Assembly: GCA_035582835.1 (NCBI GenBank)
Contig: JAYKAV010000311.1
Location: forward strand, 830,067-894,066
Source of the DNA: Phoebastria nigripes
Lineage: Eukaryota; Chordata; Aves; Procellariiformes; Diomedeidae
Direction: 5' to 3'
DNA: 64,000 nt
This document shows, piece by piece, positions 12,380 through 26,756 of the stretch. Position numbers and translations under genes: made by a program. The notes below the pieces were generated by a model. That model searched no databases. It saw only the letters and a list, made by a program, of their open reading frames with translations, and had not been told where the DNA came from. The first letter of the stretch is position 1; each line of letters begins with the position of its first letter.

Positions 12380-15300
12380 CAAGCCTGCAGATACAGTTCT
12401 TAGATAATGGCCACATCATGAAAGAGGAATAAATTACACACAAAACTAGGGTTCACTTGCATTTTTTTTTTTTTTTTTTTTAATGCCTTTCTGGTTCTTT
12501 TATAAGCTATTTTGCTATACCATTTACATTTTGAAGAAACTGCGTCTCAGTTTCTTCAGTGCAAATAGATTACGAAGGCTCGGTTGTCACCTGCAGCCAA
12601 CCTTTGCATGTACTTCCCTGATCTTATTCCTTCTGCTCAGTCACTAGAGCCATCTCTGGGATATTCCACCTTGCAGCTGACTTTGGCAGTAAATAAAAAT
12701 TAAGAGTACCATGACAGCCATGCCCTCACTGTGGCTTACAGGCAGCTCAGGCAATTCTGCAGGGGAAAGGACTTCCTCAGAGCTCTCTGGCCCTACTGTG
12801 CCGCCAACATCAGTTGTCAATGTCAGAGTTTTGGCTCAAGGCACAAATACAGGACCTTGTTTTAAGGTAGAAGAGCTGAGTGTTTACATTTATAAAATGA
12901 ATAGTAAAAATGATTTTTTAATTTGAAAACAAAAGCTGTATAAATAGATTCATCTAACCACAAAAATGTTCCAACAGAATAGTAAAGACATAGAGACAAA
13001 CCCATTAACATTAACGACAATCTAGTTCTATTTTAAAAGGTTGGTTATCCAGTTTCCTCTATCTGATTGATAAGATGTTATAAATGTCAGAAGAGTTTGT
13101 ATTTTCTAGTTAAACTTGCTAGAATTGTTTATACTGAGATCAAAGATACACGTTCCTTTATTATATGTTCTTTTTCATGTTTCTTCTAGGCAAGTTAATT
13201 AAAATATTTCACTAAAAATTGCACTAAATACAGAGCACAATAACACCAATCTTTGAAGATTCCAAAAACTTTATCAAAAGAACACCATTTATATTTACTT
13301 GAAATTGGTGTGTGTTAGGGTAATTACTGCTGTGCCTTCAGGCTAAAGGAAGTACTCTCAGCCAAATTATACAAGGGTGTGGATTAAATGAAGCATTACT
13401 CTCTGTTTGGCAGCAGTGGATATAGATTGCAAAATCAGGGTGTGACGTAGTACTGTGGAAAGATTCTGCCAAAAGTGATTTGGCCTGAGTGTGCCCTTAC
13501 TTTCTCAGTTATGTGGATCCTAAAACAACCAAATCTAATTAATTCCGAAGTAGAGAGATCCTTTTAACTGTTTTCAGTCTGAGCTTGTCTGTACTTTCAA
13601 ATAGAGCTTGTCTGTAGTTTTTGAGCCATTGAGCCACAAGACAGCAAGTGTTGACAAAGTGCATGCTTAAATGCAGTTCTAGCTGGTTTCAGAGGTGGAA
13701 ACAGTTCTTCTGCCCAAGGGCTGCGCAGTAAAGTACCAATTCTCTGTCCAGCAAAAAATTCAGGTCAGCAAGGATGCTGCAGCAATAAGCAGGAGTAAAT
13801 AAGATGAGGAAATTGATCCCTCCTTGTATTGCTCCAATCCTTCTGTCCTATCATTTCCAGAGGAGCTGGGAGGACTGTGCAAAAGACCCAGTAGCAGCCA
13901 TGGTGCACAGGAGGGAGGCATCTCCTTCTCCCAAGAGGAGACCTTAGGTCCTTTGACTTCATTCCTGGTTTTGACAAGTGAGCAAAAACCAAGTACGTTA
14001 AAAAAAAAAAAAAAAAAATCTGTATTTTTAAGATACATTATCCATCATTTTTTGGTATACATACATACTTTTTCAACTATTTTAAAAACCCTTTGCTAAT
14101 TTTGTAGATAGATTTTTATCTGTGTGAAACAACTAAACTTTCATGGATTCATATGCAACTGTTGTTACCCTCGTTGCTGAAGCATCAAGTTCAGTGAGAG
14201 CAAGCTTCCCTCACATGATTCATTCTACTAATATTAAATTAACTTTGGGTATCTGTGGTCCATATTATGCTCTGCAATAGACTGTGGTACCAATGTAGCT
14301 TGATACTGATCATGTTGGTCCTATAGAAAGTAATGACAGAGGATGGTGGCTTGGGAAAGCATTAAGAAAGCAGAAGGCATATACAGAGAAGTGAAGGCCT
14401 CTATGGGTGTGTAACTTACACGTTGCTATTGTCACACAACCTAGTGACTCGGTATTATTTACAGAGCTGGCCTCAATGTGCTGCTTTGATCCAGATGAAA
14501 TGAGAGTTTCACTAGAGCCTCCCTCCTCACTGTTAGCTTGCTTTCTTGCTCACTGGAGGTTGTAAGGAACAGTGACTCATTGCTTGTTGGCTTCGAATGA
14601 GGTGGTAGAATTAAAACTCTACTCCTGACTTGTATTTGGGTGTTTTCTGCAACCTTATGGCACGGTCCAGTGAAGGAACAGATGGCACAGGTTCCTTCCT
14701 CATCTTTCCCCTTCACAATTAGGGCTCAGTTTCTTCAGTTTTTACTTCCTCAGCCAGAGAAAAAAGATCCGAATGACACATAGGCAAATTAAAAAAAAAT
14801 CCTTAGAGTCTTTCCTGCTCACTTGACCCCAGGCTTTCCTCTGGTGTGCTGGGCAGTCCTTCTGCAGAAGACTCTTACTCAGACTGTATAACAGATAGTA
14901 TTTGAAACTCTGTATCTCATCTGAAGATTGATTCCAGCATATCTCATCCCCATTTGCTTCTAGATATTACATCCCCTTTTCCTATCGTGTCAGTATCTTC
15001 TGTTTTGAATAGAGGGCCACTGTCTCTACTTCAGCTGTCTATGCTAGCTTCTCGTGCCTCATTGAGTGTTTTTTTTCCAGATTAGCTGAAAGGTGTTGCA
15101 GTGACATATGTTGATACAGGTCTTTCTGGAATTCATTCAGAGCCTAACTGGTCAAAGGAAGCAGACTGCTGCAGCTAATATGCCAAAGAATAAAATATAG
15201 AAAATTGGAGCTTACTTAATAATAAATGTTGAGCATCTTTTGGTGTGATAAATTGTCTAGTAGCAGAAAATGTTTTGAGAATTCTTTCACCAAACTTCTG

Positions 15301-17588
15301 GTTGTCATTGTCCACCAGTAGAACATAAGAAGCAATTCCCCTAGCTTTTTTTTTCTAGCAAGGACTGTAACTGCTAAGATTCACTTTGTAAGATGTCATA
15401 TTTTCTACTATTTTCAGGTGAATATCATAAATGGGCTCTTTTTTCCTACTCCTTGCATATTTGAATTTTCATTTATGGATAACCACATTTAAGCAGAGTT
15501 CACCTCTCTAATAAAAAAGGATGGTTTTGTCTTTGAAGTGGTTTTTGGGTTTTTTGTTTGTTTGTTTTTTTAGGCTGTCTCAATGCAGAGGAGGTATCAG
15601 TGAGGTCCGTCACCTCCTCTACTTGTTCAGGAGAATCTGTTGTAACAGAGCTCTTGATAACTTCTGTATGGTGCCTGTCGCTAGTTGAAGAACAACTCTT
15701 GTGAGCCAGGTACAAGCTAAAACTGAGTTGGTATTTATCTCTTTTAAGGACTCCAAGCCACACTCTTGGAAGTTTTCATTGTAGAAATATATTCAGAACT
15801 TGTGTTTTGAACTATATATTCATTAATTAGTGGTAACTTTTCACCTTTTGTGTCCAGCAGTTCAATGTAATAATATGTTCAGCCCAATTATATTTGCTTC
15901 AGATTTAGCTGCTTCTGTATAAAAAGGAGAACCAACAGGAGAAGAAAGATAGTTGTGCTACTGTTACTTGGAAAATCTGGAGTGCAGTGCCCACTTAGTA
16001 CACGTCTATAATATACCACATCATGTGTACCTTGATAACAGTACTTTATTGGAAAGTTGTTTTCCTTGTGCTGAAGAGCATAAAGGACACTTCCATCTTT
16101 TTTTGTCTACTCATCCGTGTAAAGGATCTTCAGCAACTGAAATTGGTTTGAATTAAGAATCTTCCTGCAAATCAGCTTTTCTTACCAAAACAAATAATTT
16201 TCAGGGTAAGTTCCAGGAATCCCGCAAAGAGAACAAGGTGTGTCCAGGGTTGTCTGTATCACCAGTTCTTGAGTTAATAATTTGGCACACGCGAATGTGC
16301 AAAAACCATCTAGGAAGATTTAACAACTGTGTGCTTTTATGTGAGCAAGGCTATTAAGGCATGTGCTTTGAGAGTTCCAAACTTACAGAGTGTAACTAGA
16401 CAGTTTTCTGTATTTTGTACAGTTGTTTGGTCCTTTTGAAGAAACAAATGTTTATGTAGCACTTAGCAATTAAGTCAGTTTTAAAAACCCCTAGATATCT
16501 TTCACAATGCATAATGTATAGAAATGGGTTACTTTCATAATAAGCTATGGAGGAGAATTTCCTGTCCTTGAATATTCAGACCTCAATAATTCCCTTTGTC
16601 TTACTGATGAGTATGAAAACTTAGCACTTGCTGCTTTCATGTGGATTTTGGGTTATTGGAGATGCAGTATGAGCGTAGTCAGTAGCAATTTTAGCTGCTG
16701 CTGTTAGTAAAACCAGAGAGGATGGGTAATGTAATTAAGCTTACATGTTAAAATACTGCAGTTTTTATCAGTTTGGCACTACTTGTGTGATGATGGGAAA
16801 AAAGCTGTCATGTTGTTATATTAAGTACTTAATCAAATTGTATTTCATGATACTATAGAAAATATTTAGTCAAATGGTATTTCTGTATTCATTCTGAATT
16901 TACTTTTCATTAATATTTTTGTTTACATCTTTAGGCTTGCTGTGCAAATATTCTTGTTTGTAAAATTCCTATACAATAAGGTACAAATTCACTGGATAGG
17001 ACTGTAACTTCTACTTGCTGGCTTGATGCTGAGAATAGTGTAAAGTCTTACTTTCTTCTAATACCAGTTGCAGTGATTTGGGTTGCTGATTGAACCTTGG
17101 AGAGAAGTCTGCTCTCTCCAGGATATCCAGAGTTCTGGAAATGTGGTCTTAGCCCAAAGCTGGGCACAGTCCCTCTTTATGAACCTGCCTGTCTTGGTTT
17201 TCTGTCTCTTACCTCTCCTCAGATCAGGTACCACTTTGCAAATGAAAGGGAGTATTGCCTCCTAATGATGTTCTTTGCAAACAGTTTCATTTCCATGCTT
17301 ATTTTTTGCATATCCTCCACCTAAGACCCAAGGAAAAATCTATCTGGAACAGATTGGTTTTCAGCTCTTTGTCAAGTGATAATTCAAGCTTTCTACCAGG
17401 GTCTCCTNTACTAGAAGGCGGCCGTTAATGGCCAGGTCATCCTTTTTACTTTCTCCAAAGTAGCATGACATTTGGTATCCACATATTTGTATAACCAGTG
17501 TAACTTCTGCTAGAGTACTTGCATGGTGGCTGAAGGCTGAGGATATAGCAATAGTGATACTTTCTAAAAAGCATTCTAAAAATCTGTA

Positions 17589-17639
17589 AGTAAAAGTAAA
17601 ATACTTTTACTGCCGTAAAAGTAGTAGCAGGTTGCTACT
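17589..17639. repeat. Two adjacent small perfect hairpins
   Basis: The first has 10-base arms agtaaaagta (17589-17598) and tacttttact (17602-17611) with a 3-base loop. The second has 7-base arms agtagca (17623-17629) and tgctact (17633-17639), also with a 3-base loop. They lie in intron sequence and have no evident role. Confidence 0.75.
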
Positions 17640-20600
17640 GCATTCTAGAAAACTTTGTAGACCTTGTAGGTGAAGGAAACTGAAAAATCAACATCATTGG
17701 AATCTGTGCCCAACTGGATCTGCAATGTGTTGCTTTAATGTTGGATTTAACTTTTCAGTATATTTTCCTCTGTAATGGATGATACCAATACTAGTCTCAA
17801 GTGCTTTGTCATATATTATTTAAAAGGAAGTGTATTCAGATTTTGTTACCAAAGTTGCTACAGGCCATTATTTTATTTCCATGTATAGTTGGAAACTATT
17901 TAGAAAGGACTTACTTATTCATACATGTTCTAGTCACTGATATGTAGAAAAACTCTTCTTAGAGTAGTTTGTTCATAAATTGTCTGAAAACTCAAAACTG
18001 TGCATGCACAAAAACTCACATGTGGTAGGTCGGTTTCATCACACACACATTCTCATGAAATATCTGACCAATCTAGTTTCTGAACTACAAAATGGAAAGT
18101 AAACTTGTGAATGTATTTTAAAGACATAGCCTTCTATTTCTGAAAATACAATAATAAGTGTATCTGCTACGAATTTTTTTTTCCTTACTCTTTTGATTTT
18201 AGACCATATTAAAATTCTTATATAATGGTTTCCTGATTTAGTGTCTGCCAATGGTCCTGCATTTTTCAGGTTTAATAATGTATGAATTGTTTGGCAATGT
18301 CATGGAATTTTCTGGTAATATTTTCTCAAAATTAATATTCAGTACTGGCTGAAAGTGCTAATTTAATGGAGAAAGTAGGCTAGGTACAAACTAGTGGCTA
18401 TTCTGGTCATGATAAAGACCTGAAATATCAAGACGACTTATTTTTTCCAGCATATTGCATATGATGTTGCTGATACTATTTTTCCTTGAATGCAAATGTT
18501 AGAAGAATGCTATGTTCTTCAAGCAGTTACAAGATTTTTTTTTTTTTTTCTGGTCAAGACTTGATTTGACATTGTGAGGCTACTAGGCAATATAGAAACT
18601 CAGTAGTTCGTGCAGTAACCGGCTATTTTTTCTTAGCTGAGTAAACTTTGCATTGCAAAAATGTTAGTGGCTGATTTTGAAAAGTATTTGTGGTATTCTA
18701 AGCTTATTTTCTTACTTACAGCTTTCCATTTGTAGAGCAACAGGTTAATTTGGTTTAAGTAACTGTGGGTAACTAGCCATTGCTGAATTTCAGTTGTGGG
18801 AGGAACCATGCAAAGTAAATTACTTTGTTTTCCTTCCTTGCATAACTTTCATTCTTTGTCTTATCCCTATGGGTTTTTTTATGTATGTTTTTTAAAGATA
18901 GGAGTAGACCTCCTGAGGTCAGTAGATACTTGACTTTGAGAGTTACAGATAAATTCTTTTTAACTGTATTACATAGAAATTAACTGTATTAATAAATAGA
19001 ATTTAACTGTACTACATATTTTTAGGAAACAGATAAGCATAAATCCTACTTAAGAGCTCCATTTCCTCTGATTCAGGGAGGGTAAGAAGCAAAAATACTA
19101 CCAAACCCAGAAGTGAAGGTTGCTACTTCAGTGTCGGGCATCCACAACTCTAAGGGACTGCAGTTTCTGTATTTCACGAAGTATTTTTTGATAGGGTAAC
19201 ACCACAAGCTTTATTTAATATAATACAAAATAAGTTTCTTTTCAAATTTAATTTAGTTTGTTTGCTTTTAAATAGTCCTGGTGAGCTTAGCAAAACTAAT
19301 AATGACTTTCTCAGGATATCTGCAGCACTAGAAGAAAAATAACTCTTATTAATACAAAGTATGCGTCATAGTCTACATTTTCCTCACATCTTTTTTTATC
19401 TGCTATCTAGAACTTGTAAATAATATTGCCAATCTGATTTCAGAATGCTGATGATATCTGTGCAGGCTTATTGATGTTTGCTGTAGAGTCACTTTCTGTT
19501 CTCTACATGGTAGAAAGAAACAACTGAATATTACAACCCCTGCTCATTTTCAGTTGTATCTAATGCCATTATGATGTAACGTTAGAGGTTGTCATAAATT
19601 AGCACGTTCCTGATTAGCACGAATTCAATAAATGTTCTTTACTTCAAAAGAATGCTTGGGACACGTGCTACTACTTGCATTGTTTATATATGGTACTGTA
19701 GAAACTTAACATTTGCAAGAAAAATGTGAGATGATGATTTGATAAGATTACTCAGAAATAATTAGGTGGGTGTGTAGGCTGCTAAATGTATTTGATTTTA
19801 ATCTCTAATTAAAAAGTTGGATTTTTTAATTGTTTTTGTGATGCAATAGTTTTTACTTCATTATACCTTTTGTAAATAGGGGCCAAATTCTGCCTGTTCA
19901 TTGTGCCTAAGTACAGGATAAATGTATTGGTATGAAACAGTATTCTCCTCAAAGCCAGTGACAGACTATCTCCATAGTTCCTTCTGGAGGACTATTCTAA
20001 GATTCAGCGCAAATACCTATTTGTGCCCTTGTACACCTTGAACCAGGAATGAAAATGATGGCTAACCCTGAATAAATATCTCTATGCATTCTTTTGGCTG
20101 ATGGTAGATATAATTATGTTGTGGGATATGGCACTGCCAGAAGCATGGTGGTTTTTTTTGTGTTAGTGCTGTCTGATTCTGAGGTCTCTTATATGAGGAT
20201 TGGAATTAGTTGATGTTACAGTAGAGGTATCTCTTTGTGGATCTACAGATGTGAATTCAAGCCTTGCTCTATTCCACTGCTCCGGTGTTCATTTAGCTCT
20301 GCTGCAAGGGAGTACTTGATTGTTTGGGTGGGGGAATCAGAGACAATCAGATGCAGTAGCTAGAGATAACTGTACCAGTCCTTGGATAAGAAAGTTACTG
20401 TGTTTAAGCACACTAGACCAGTTGTCTTTCTCAGTTTAGGAAGTCTGTGACTGACTCATGGTTTGAGAAGCCAGAGTTCCTCTAATACCTGGAGTTGGGG
20501 CATCTACTGAAAAATCACGTGCTGGTGTGAAAGATGCTGCAGCAATATGTGTGGAACTGCGTGGTACTGAATTGTGTAACTCCTAGAGTTACTTTTCTAG

Positions 20601-23600
20601 ATAACTGTTTTTATACCAGCATTTAGTAAACAATTGGTTAAAAAGGTAAATATTGCATACTTTTTTATTGAAAGCTTATCCTTCTGTGCAGACTTTTTTG
20701 TATAGTATAGTATTTTGAATGGCCTGACCTATTGACATAAGTTCCCAAGTTTCTTTTATTTTGTTAGTTTACAAGTTTTCGTTGTATAAATGCAGATGGG
20801 GAAGGGAAACAAAAAGAAGTTATGCTTTTCCACCTATCAGCACAGCTCTGTTTTGGCTTAATTGTGTGTGTGTGGGTGTTTTGTTTTGTTTTGTCATTGC
20901 CATCTACATCAATCTCTTCACTAACTGGAGGACTGACATCTGGCAGCAGTAGAGCTAAGGCTTCCCTCTCTCTCACTTTAAGTGTATAGAGCATGAAAAC
21001 AGCTCTCATCTGACTGTTAAATTAACAGAAGATTCTCTATATAACTTACGGAAAGTAAGACAGTAAACAGAGGGGGATTTTATTTGTCCTATAGATAGTC
21101 TTTTGGTTTTAAGTGGATAGATTTAGGTTAACAAATTGGAACCCCACTTAGAAAATGAGAACGACATTGAGGAGATGGTTCAGTCTTTTCCAGATGCTCT
21201 GATAGAAGAAAAAAGTGGGGAAAAGAGAAGGAGAGGGCTAGTAACGGCATGGGCTCACCTGACGTTGAGTAGACTTCTGTCAGTGCAGAATACATTGCAA
21301 GAATCTTATGGGTGTTTGCAGAAGTCCTTTGCATTCAGTAGTGATGCCATCACAGTGCTTTTGTATATACACTTAAACATAGCATGTGAGAACCATCTAT
21401 TTTGAGAATATACATTTTAAGTGGCTTGCAAGATACAGGCTCTCGAGGATTAACCATTTCCTTCAGCATCGTATTAGTCAAAGAGAACACTGTTTTAGAA
21501 AGAATGCTAAAAATACTCTGTTCCTTGTCTCACTTTGAACTGCTTTTGAATGTAGTTTTCCTGCTCTACTTTCAGCCGAATGTGTTCCGAAGTAGTTTTA
21601 AAAGCTATGGTACAGATTAAACTTCATTGAAACAGTTTTCAATACACTTTGGTCCTATCCATTTTCCTGTTCAATCTGGAATATGTTCAAAATCATAGGT
21701 GCTAGACTAAGTTATGTAGAGCAGAATTGAAGTGGGTTTTCACCTACAGCATTGGGTATTAGTAAAACATCTGTTTTGCTGGTAAAACAAAAAGGCACAC
21801 TTGTGTTAAATGGGTGCATCCATTCCTTTAATTTTATGTGAACTGCATCTGAAAATGTTTGTGGTGGGTTTTGAAAGTATTTGTGATCCTGTGTTTAAGT
21901 AAAGGAAAACAGGTTCTTATCCAATATATAAACAATCTTTTTATTTAATGAATTCTGTTTGATCTATTAAAGCATAGTTGTTGTGAGGATAAAGCCTTTG
22001 AGGGAAGATTAATATATATTTAGATCATTACAAAATGATCTTCTTTTACATTATACCTAGCTTGAAAAATAAAATTACAGAAAGAACTGAGTAATACTGC
22101 TCTGAAAGCTTTTGCTTTTAAAAAAACTCAAAACTTTCCTTTGAAGCCTAAAGTAAAGATTATACTGCATACTAAAAGATCTTTTGGTCGCAAAGGTCAC
22201 ACTTCTGAATAGATCACTGTGCTGAAAACATAATTCTGTTTACTAGGAACAATTTTAAAGCCACAGAGGATGAGTAGGAAAAGGACTGAGCTGATATACA
22301 CATATTCGTCTCATATCTGAGTTGACTTTTTTTTTCAGTGTTTGTTATTTATTTGGGTGTATTTTAACTGCCATGTTGCAAGCGGCCACAATATAAATTA
22401 TAAGAAGAATGTCTGCAATAAGAAATACCATTTCCTAGAGGCATAGTTTATTTTCATGTCTTTCAGGATTTGTTTGTGGGTTTTTTAGACATTAATAATT
22501 AGTATAAACTTAAAGTAAAACTCAATTAATAGAATAATGTGGAACTGGAATAGGTAAGATTTTTTTTTTTCTTCTCTCTGTATGATTTAGAGGGGTTCAT
22601 CACAGAAATGTCTGAATATTAACTTTTTTCAATTTTTCTTGGTTATTTATTTGTTCGTTGGTGTTCTGTGATTTTCTGAGGATTTTCCAGGATAAATTTT
22701 TGGATGTTTTCATTAACTGTAGATTCCATGAGACTGGAATCCTTGGAGATTTATGATGCACAAATACCTTTATTAATTAACAGAATTAATTTATCAAGAG
22801 CATTTCGTGAAGGGAGAAAAAGCCTTCTTTTGAAAAGTTAATTAAAACATAAATTCTGTAATGAATGTTCTCTCAGCCTCTATTAAAAGAGGAATTTTTC
22901 ACGTAAACATTTAATATTAGGTGATTGTAGGCACTCCAGTAGGATAATAGTGGAATTATGTGACTCCCTAGAAGGACTTTTTTCCCTGTTCTGGCTCTTT
23001 TGCTATCAATTTAAAAAAAATATAATAGCTAAAGATGTTCTTATTTAATAGGAATTGTTCTTAATTATTACAAGTGCTATTTTGGGGCATTGTTGCTGTT
23101 ATCATATAAATTTCTGTATAAGTCTAATCTGCTTGGAAGTGAACTCATCTACTTCCTGTGTATTTCAGGCCAACTATTTAGAATTTGATAATTCACACTA
23201 ATGTGCTTTTCTAGAGCAGAGGGTAGTGTTTCAGTGAAAGCATGCAATAAAACTGGGAACTTGGTAGTACAGACATGCATTTTGGACAGGAGGACAACTA
23301 CTTGGTTTCTGTCTTCTTCTTTTCTCTTTAGTTGCAATTATACTGGCAGAGAATATATTGCCAGAAGTGACTCAGGGGAACTAAGGATAGACTTTCAGTT
23401 CACTGTTCAAATTGTACAGGAAACTAATACGGTTTCAGACTCCCTCTCAAGGCAGACAGCTACATTGTTTTTCAAAAAATACCAATTCTTTGGCAGGCAT
23501 TTACCTAAGTCAGCACATGCTTGGACTCACAAAATAATCATAGTGAGAGGATTATGTGGACCATAAAGAAGAGCTGTCCTGCTGTTAAATTGTGTCAATG

Positions 23601-26600
23601 TGAAAATTCTGATCATTTGAGAAAAAGCAATAGCATCTATCATTTTGAGACATCTAACATCACATTTACACATTAGCAGTAGGTTCTTCTAGAAATAATT
23701 TATTCTTCTCATGTAAAATTCCATATAAAGGAGACCGCTGAAGAATCAATGCAGAGTAATAGGGAGTACAGTAGTTCAAATGTTAATACTTTCATAGGGA
23801 AGATTAGCTTCTCAAGACATACAGGGTTTTGAAGGTGAAGGGAGCAAATGCTGTTAAGAAAGAAGATTGTTGGAGAGTTCAAGTAAATTCTCTGAATCAA
23901 TAAAAATGCTTCTCCATTACTGATTCTGAAGCATCCTTAAGATAAGACAGTCTAGATTAACCTGGGCGTTTGTTTTTTTCAGGTTTGACCTTACAAGGGA
24001 TTTAATGACCTTTATATAAGCTCAGGCTAAGTGAGAGTCCCAACAGGTCACGGTGTCCTGTAAACTTCATTTTTGGATGAAGTGGAAATGTCCTTCTGCA
24101 ATCCTGACCTCAGTTTCAATACCTCACTATAGTAGTTGAAAAGTTTGCACAGCCTGGATCAGAGATAACAAAAGCAAGCACTGCTGAGGCTGTTAGTCAC
24201 ACCTGCTCGGTGTCGTTTACATGCTTCATCAAGCATGGAACCACGTCAAGTCAATAGCTGTGTAAAATTGCTTTAAAAACCTACTGCATCGTTTGAGAAA
24301 GAAGGGATGGATATTCCTTCCTTGCTGAATGGACCTTGTTTTGTGAATGAGGAAGAGTTGAACAGTTTTGGGGTTTTTTNGGGGTTTTTTTGTTGGTTTT
24401 TTTTTTTTAGTGTGACTGTTCTGAATGTAGGAGCTACTAAAGGAATGCTTGATAACTGAAAACAACTAACGGATAACACTAAAGACCAGTTTGGAGTAAC
24501 CAATAGCATGATCAATATGAACAAATAGCATTGGCTCTGTGGCGCATAGAGTATTTGGACCCAAGTGTGCTGCAGTCTATTTAGTGTTTACACCTCAAGT
24601 GAAGTAATAAGAATTTCCTGCTTGTTTCGGAAGAAGGCTCTAGTCACGGAAAACACTAAGTCAAAACCAGTGCCAGCTGCTAGAATTCAGTACAGTACTC
24701 CCTGTATCTTGGAGTTATACATCTGTCTCTTTCCTGTGCTTGCAGCAGAACATGTCTGCGCTGCCCTTTATTCAGGCTTAATTGGGGATATCAGTCTAAC
24801 CATAAAGTTTTCACCTGACAAGCAGCTAAATATAGAGACTGCACAGGAGTACTCACATACATAAACATACAGTCCAGAAGTACTTGGAGGCAATACATCT
24901 TTTCCTTAGGAGAACAAGAAAGTCAATGATATTACTGATAAAAATCCAGATTTTTTTTTTTTTTTAATTGAAGTTTGAAGATTTTTCCAAAGAAGCAATT
25001 GTTTTCATCATGTATTTTATACAGCTTTTGTCTTAGAATAGGTTTGTGTGAACTGGCACAACACTACAATGCTCAAATTGAAACTCCTATGGTAGAATAC
25101 TTAGCTGTCTAAAGAAAAAAATACCTTTTTATCATGCAGATATTTTATTGGTCTTGAGTTTGGTTTGGTTTTTTTTTTTTTATTCAAAGAGTTGATATGA
25201 CACTTGTATGCAATAGTGTATCCATATGTAGTATCATATCTGTAACTGTATGAGTATGTAGATAACAATATTAATAGGAGTAATATCCCCACTGACTTTT
25301 GGTCTTAGTGCTGAACAAATGTTTTAGCAAATAGCTTATTTTAAAAAAAGGTAAGCTTCAGGTCTACCATCTTTGAGTATGGGTTGAATTCAGAAAATGG
25401 TTTCTATGCTCATCTCTTTTCAGAAGAGGAAAAAAAGTAATAAAAATCAAAGTAAGCCTTTCAAAATGAAGCATTTCAGAATTTACACAAGCTTTTTTGA
25501 AATTATTAAGATCACAAAATTTTTAATTCATACACAAAATTGAAAAATAAATTATTGTACTTATTTAGGATGTCTCACAAGTACAAAATTATTCACATGC
25601 AGATCTGCAGGAGCATGGTTTAACTATGATTGTTTGAGCTTGCAGCTTTTCTTATATTTAGAAATATCTAAATATCTTAATGATTAAACATTTATGAGTA
25701 AATCTCCTGTGAAAGTCTAAACCACTAGGCTTTAGAAAGTATACTGTAGGTGGAGTTGTACAAGCTTCCTTGTGGAGTTGTGCCAGTACATGGGAATCTG
25801 AATCGGAAAAATCCTCTTTATTCAGATACTGGACTGCTCAAGAGTAGGCTTTTGGAGTGGCAAATGAAAATAAGTTTTCAGAACTTATTCCTCTTTGAAA
25901 ACAAAACTTGTTTCAAATCTAGTGTCTCACAGAGAAAATCCAGTGAGCTTAACTCTGTGTTGTCTGGCATCTCCACACTTGAGAACTTGTTCTCCAGCGA
26001 AGCAGTAGCATTTTTCACTGTCGTGTTCAACAATTGTCAGATTTTTGTATCTTTTCTTTTCAAGATGTTTTCATAAGTATACAGCTGAGGAGGCTAATAA
26101 CAAAAAGATAAATCCATAGATGATGAAAGGATTTTCCTGAGCTTAGTAGTTAACATAATAGTTTGAAAAGAAAAGAATTTACAAGTACTTGTTCAAATGC
26201 ACTATGTAGAGAGTGAATAAAATAAACAGCAAGATGTGTTGTGATAGGAACTCATGATCAAAGGGAACTACTGAATAGGCATAGTTATTCTTTCAGATAA
26301 AATAAGGAAGTAATTCCTTTGAGAGTTTTTGTGATCATTTCTGTTGGAAAACTTTGTATGCATTACTCTCAGAAATTCAATGAAGAGAGAAGCAATACAG
26401 CCTAGATAATAGTGTCAGCTTTGAGCACGAGGTGGCATGTGGACATAGCTTGAGCTATTTCTCCAAATCATTTGAATGGAAATATTGGATTAGTTAACCT
26501 TGTATCAGGTCTGTTAGTTAAATAAACCCTCCAACTGTTCCTGACTGAAGGATGCATAGTTGTGACTGAAAGATGCTGCTGCTTTTCATTAGAATTTTGT

Positions 26601-26697
26601 CAAGCACATCCTGCTAACATAATGATTTTAAAATAAAATGGTTTATTCGATGGAAAAGGATAACAAGCAGAAAATTCACAGCCTTTTCTTTTCACAG

Positions 26698-26756
26698 GGT
26701 GTTTCAGCCCAGTAGGAAATCCTCATAGCCGAACACTATTGGGTAGACTNCAGATG
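26698..26756 (+). CDS. AHI1: AHI1 exon: short linker exon
   Basis: This 59-base exon follows ttcttttcacag and precedes gtaagg. With the carried-over G it encodes 20 residues (GCFSPVGNPHSRTLLGRLQM) and ends on a codon boundary. The FSPVG...SR pattern resembles what I recall of the mammalian AHI1 linker. Base 26750 is N but is the third position of a CTN codon, so Leu is certain. The length is not a multiple of three, so skipping it would shift the frame. It has no domain and is assigned by frame continuity, splice sites and similarity to the family linker. Confidence 0.82.

Larger units (their letters stand above)
3158..26697 (+). other. AHI1: AHI1 intron of 23.5 kb
   Basis: This is the largest complete intron in the window, running from donor gtaagt to acceptor ttcttttcacag. 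Supportable contents are a degenerate antisense CR1 at about 6845-7533, a short repeat/hairpin cluster at 3641-3747, inverted repeats at 7766-7809 and 17589-17639, and an assembly gap flanked by poly-T and adapter-like sequence at 12238-12379. The rest is AT-rich sequence with short chance open frames. The longest are a 121-codon frame at 23201-23566 on the plus strand and a 92-codon frame at 13760-14038 on the minus strand; neither has a recognisable domain. Confidence 0.75.

Noticed and set aside
23201..23566. 121-codon plus-strand open frame in the long AHI1 intron
   Set aside because: No recognisable domain, no coding-like composition, and located in intron sequence. Probably chance.
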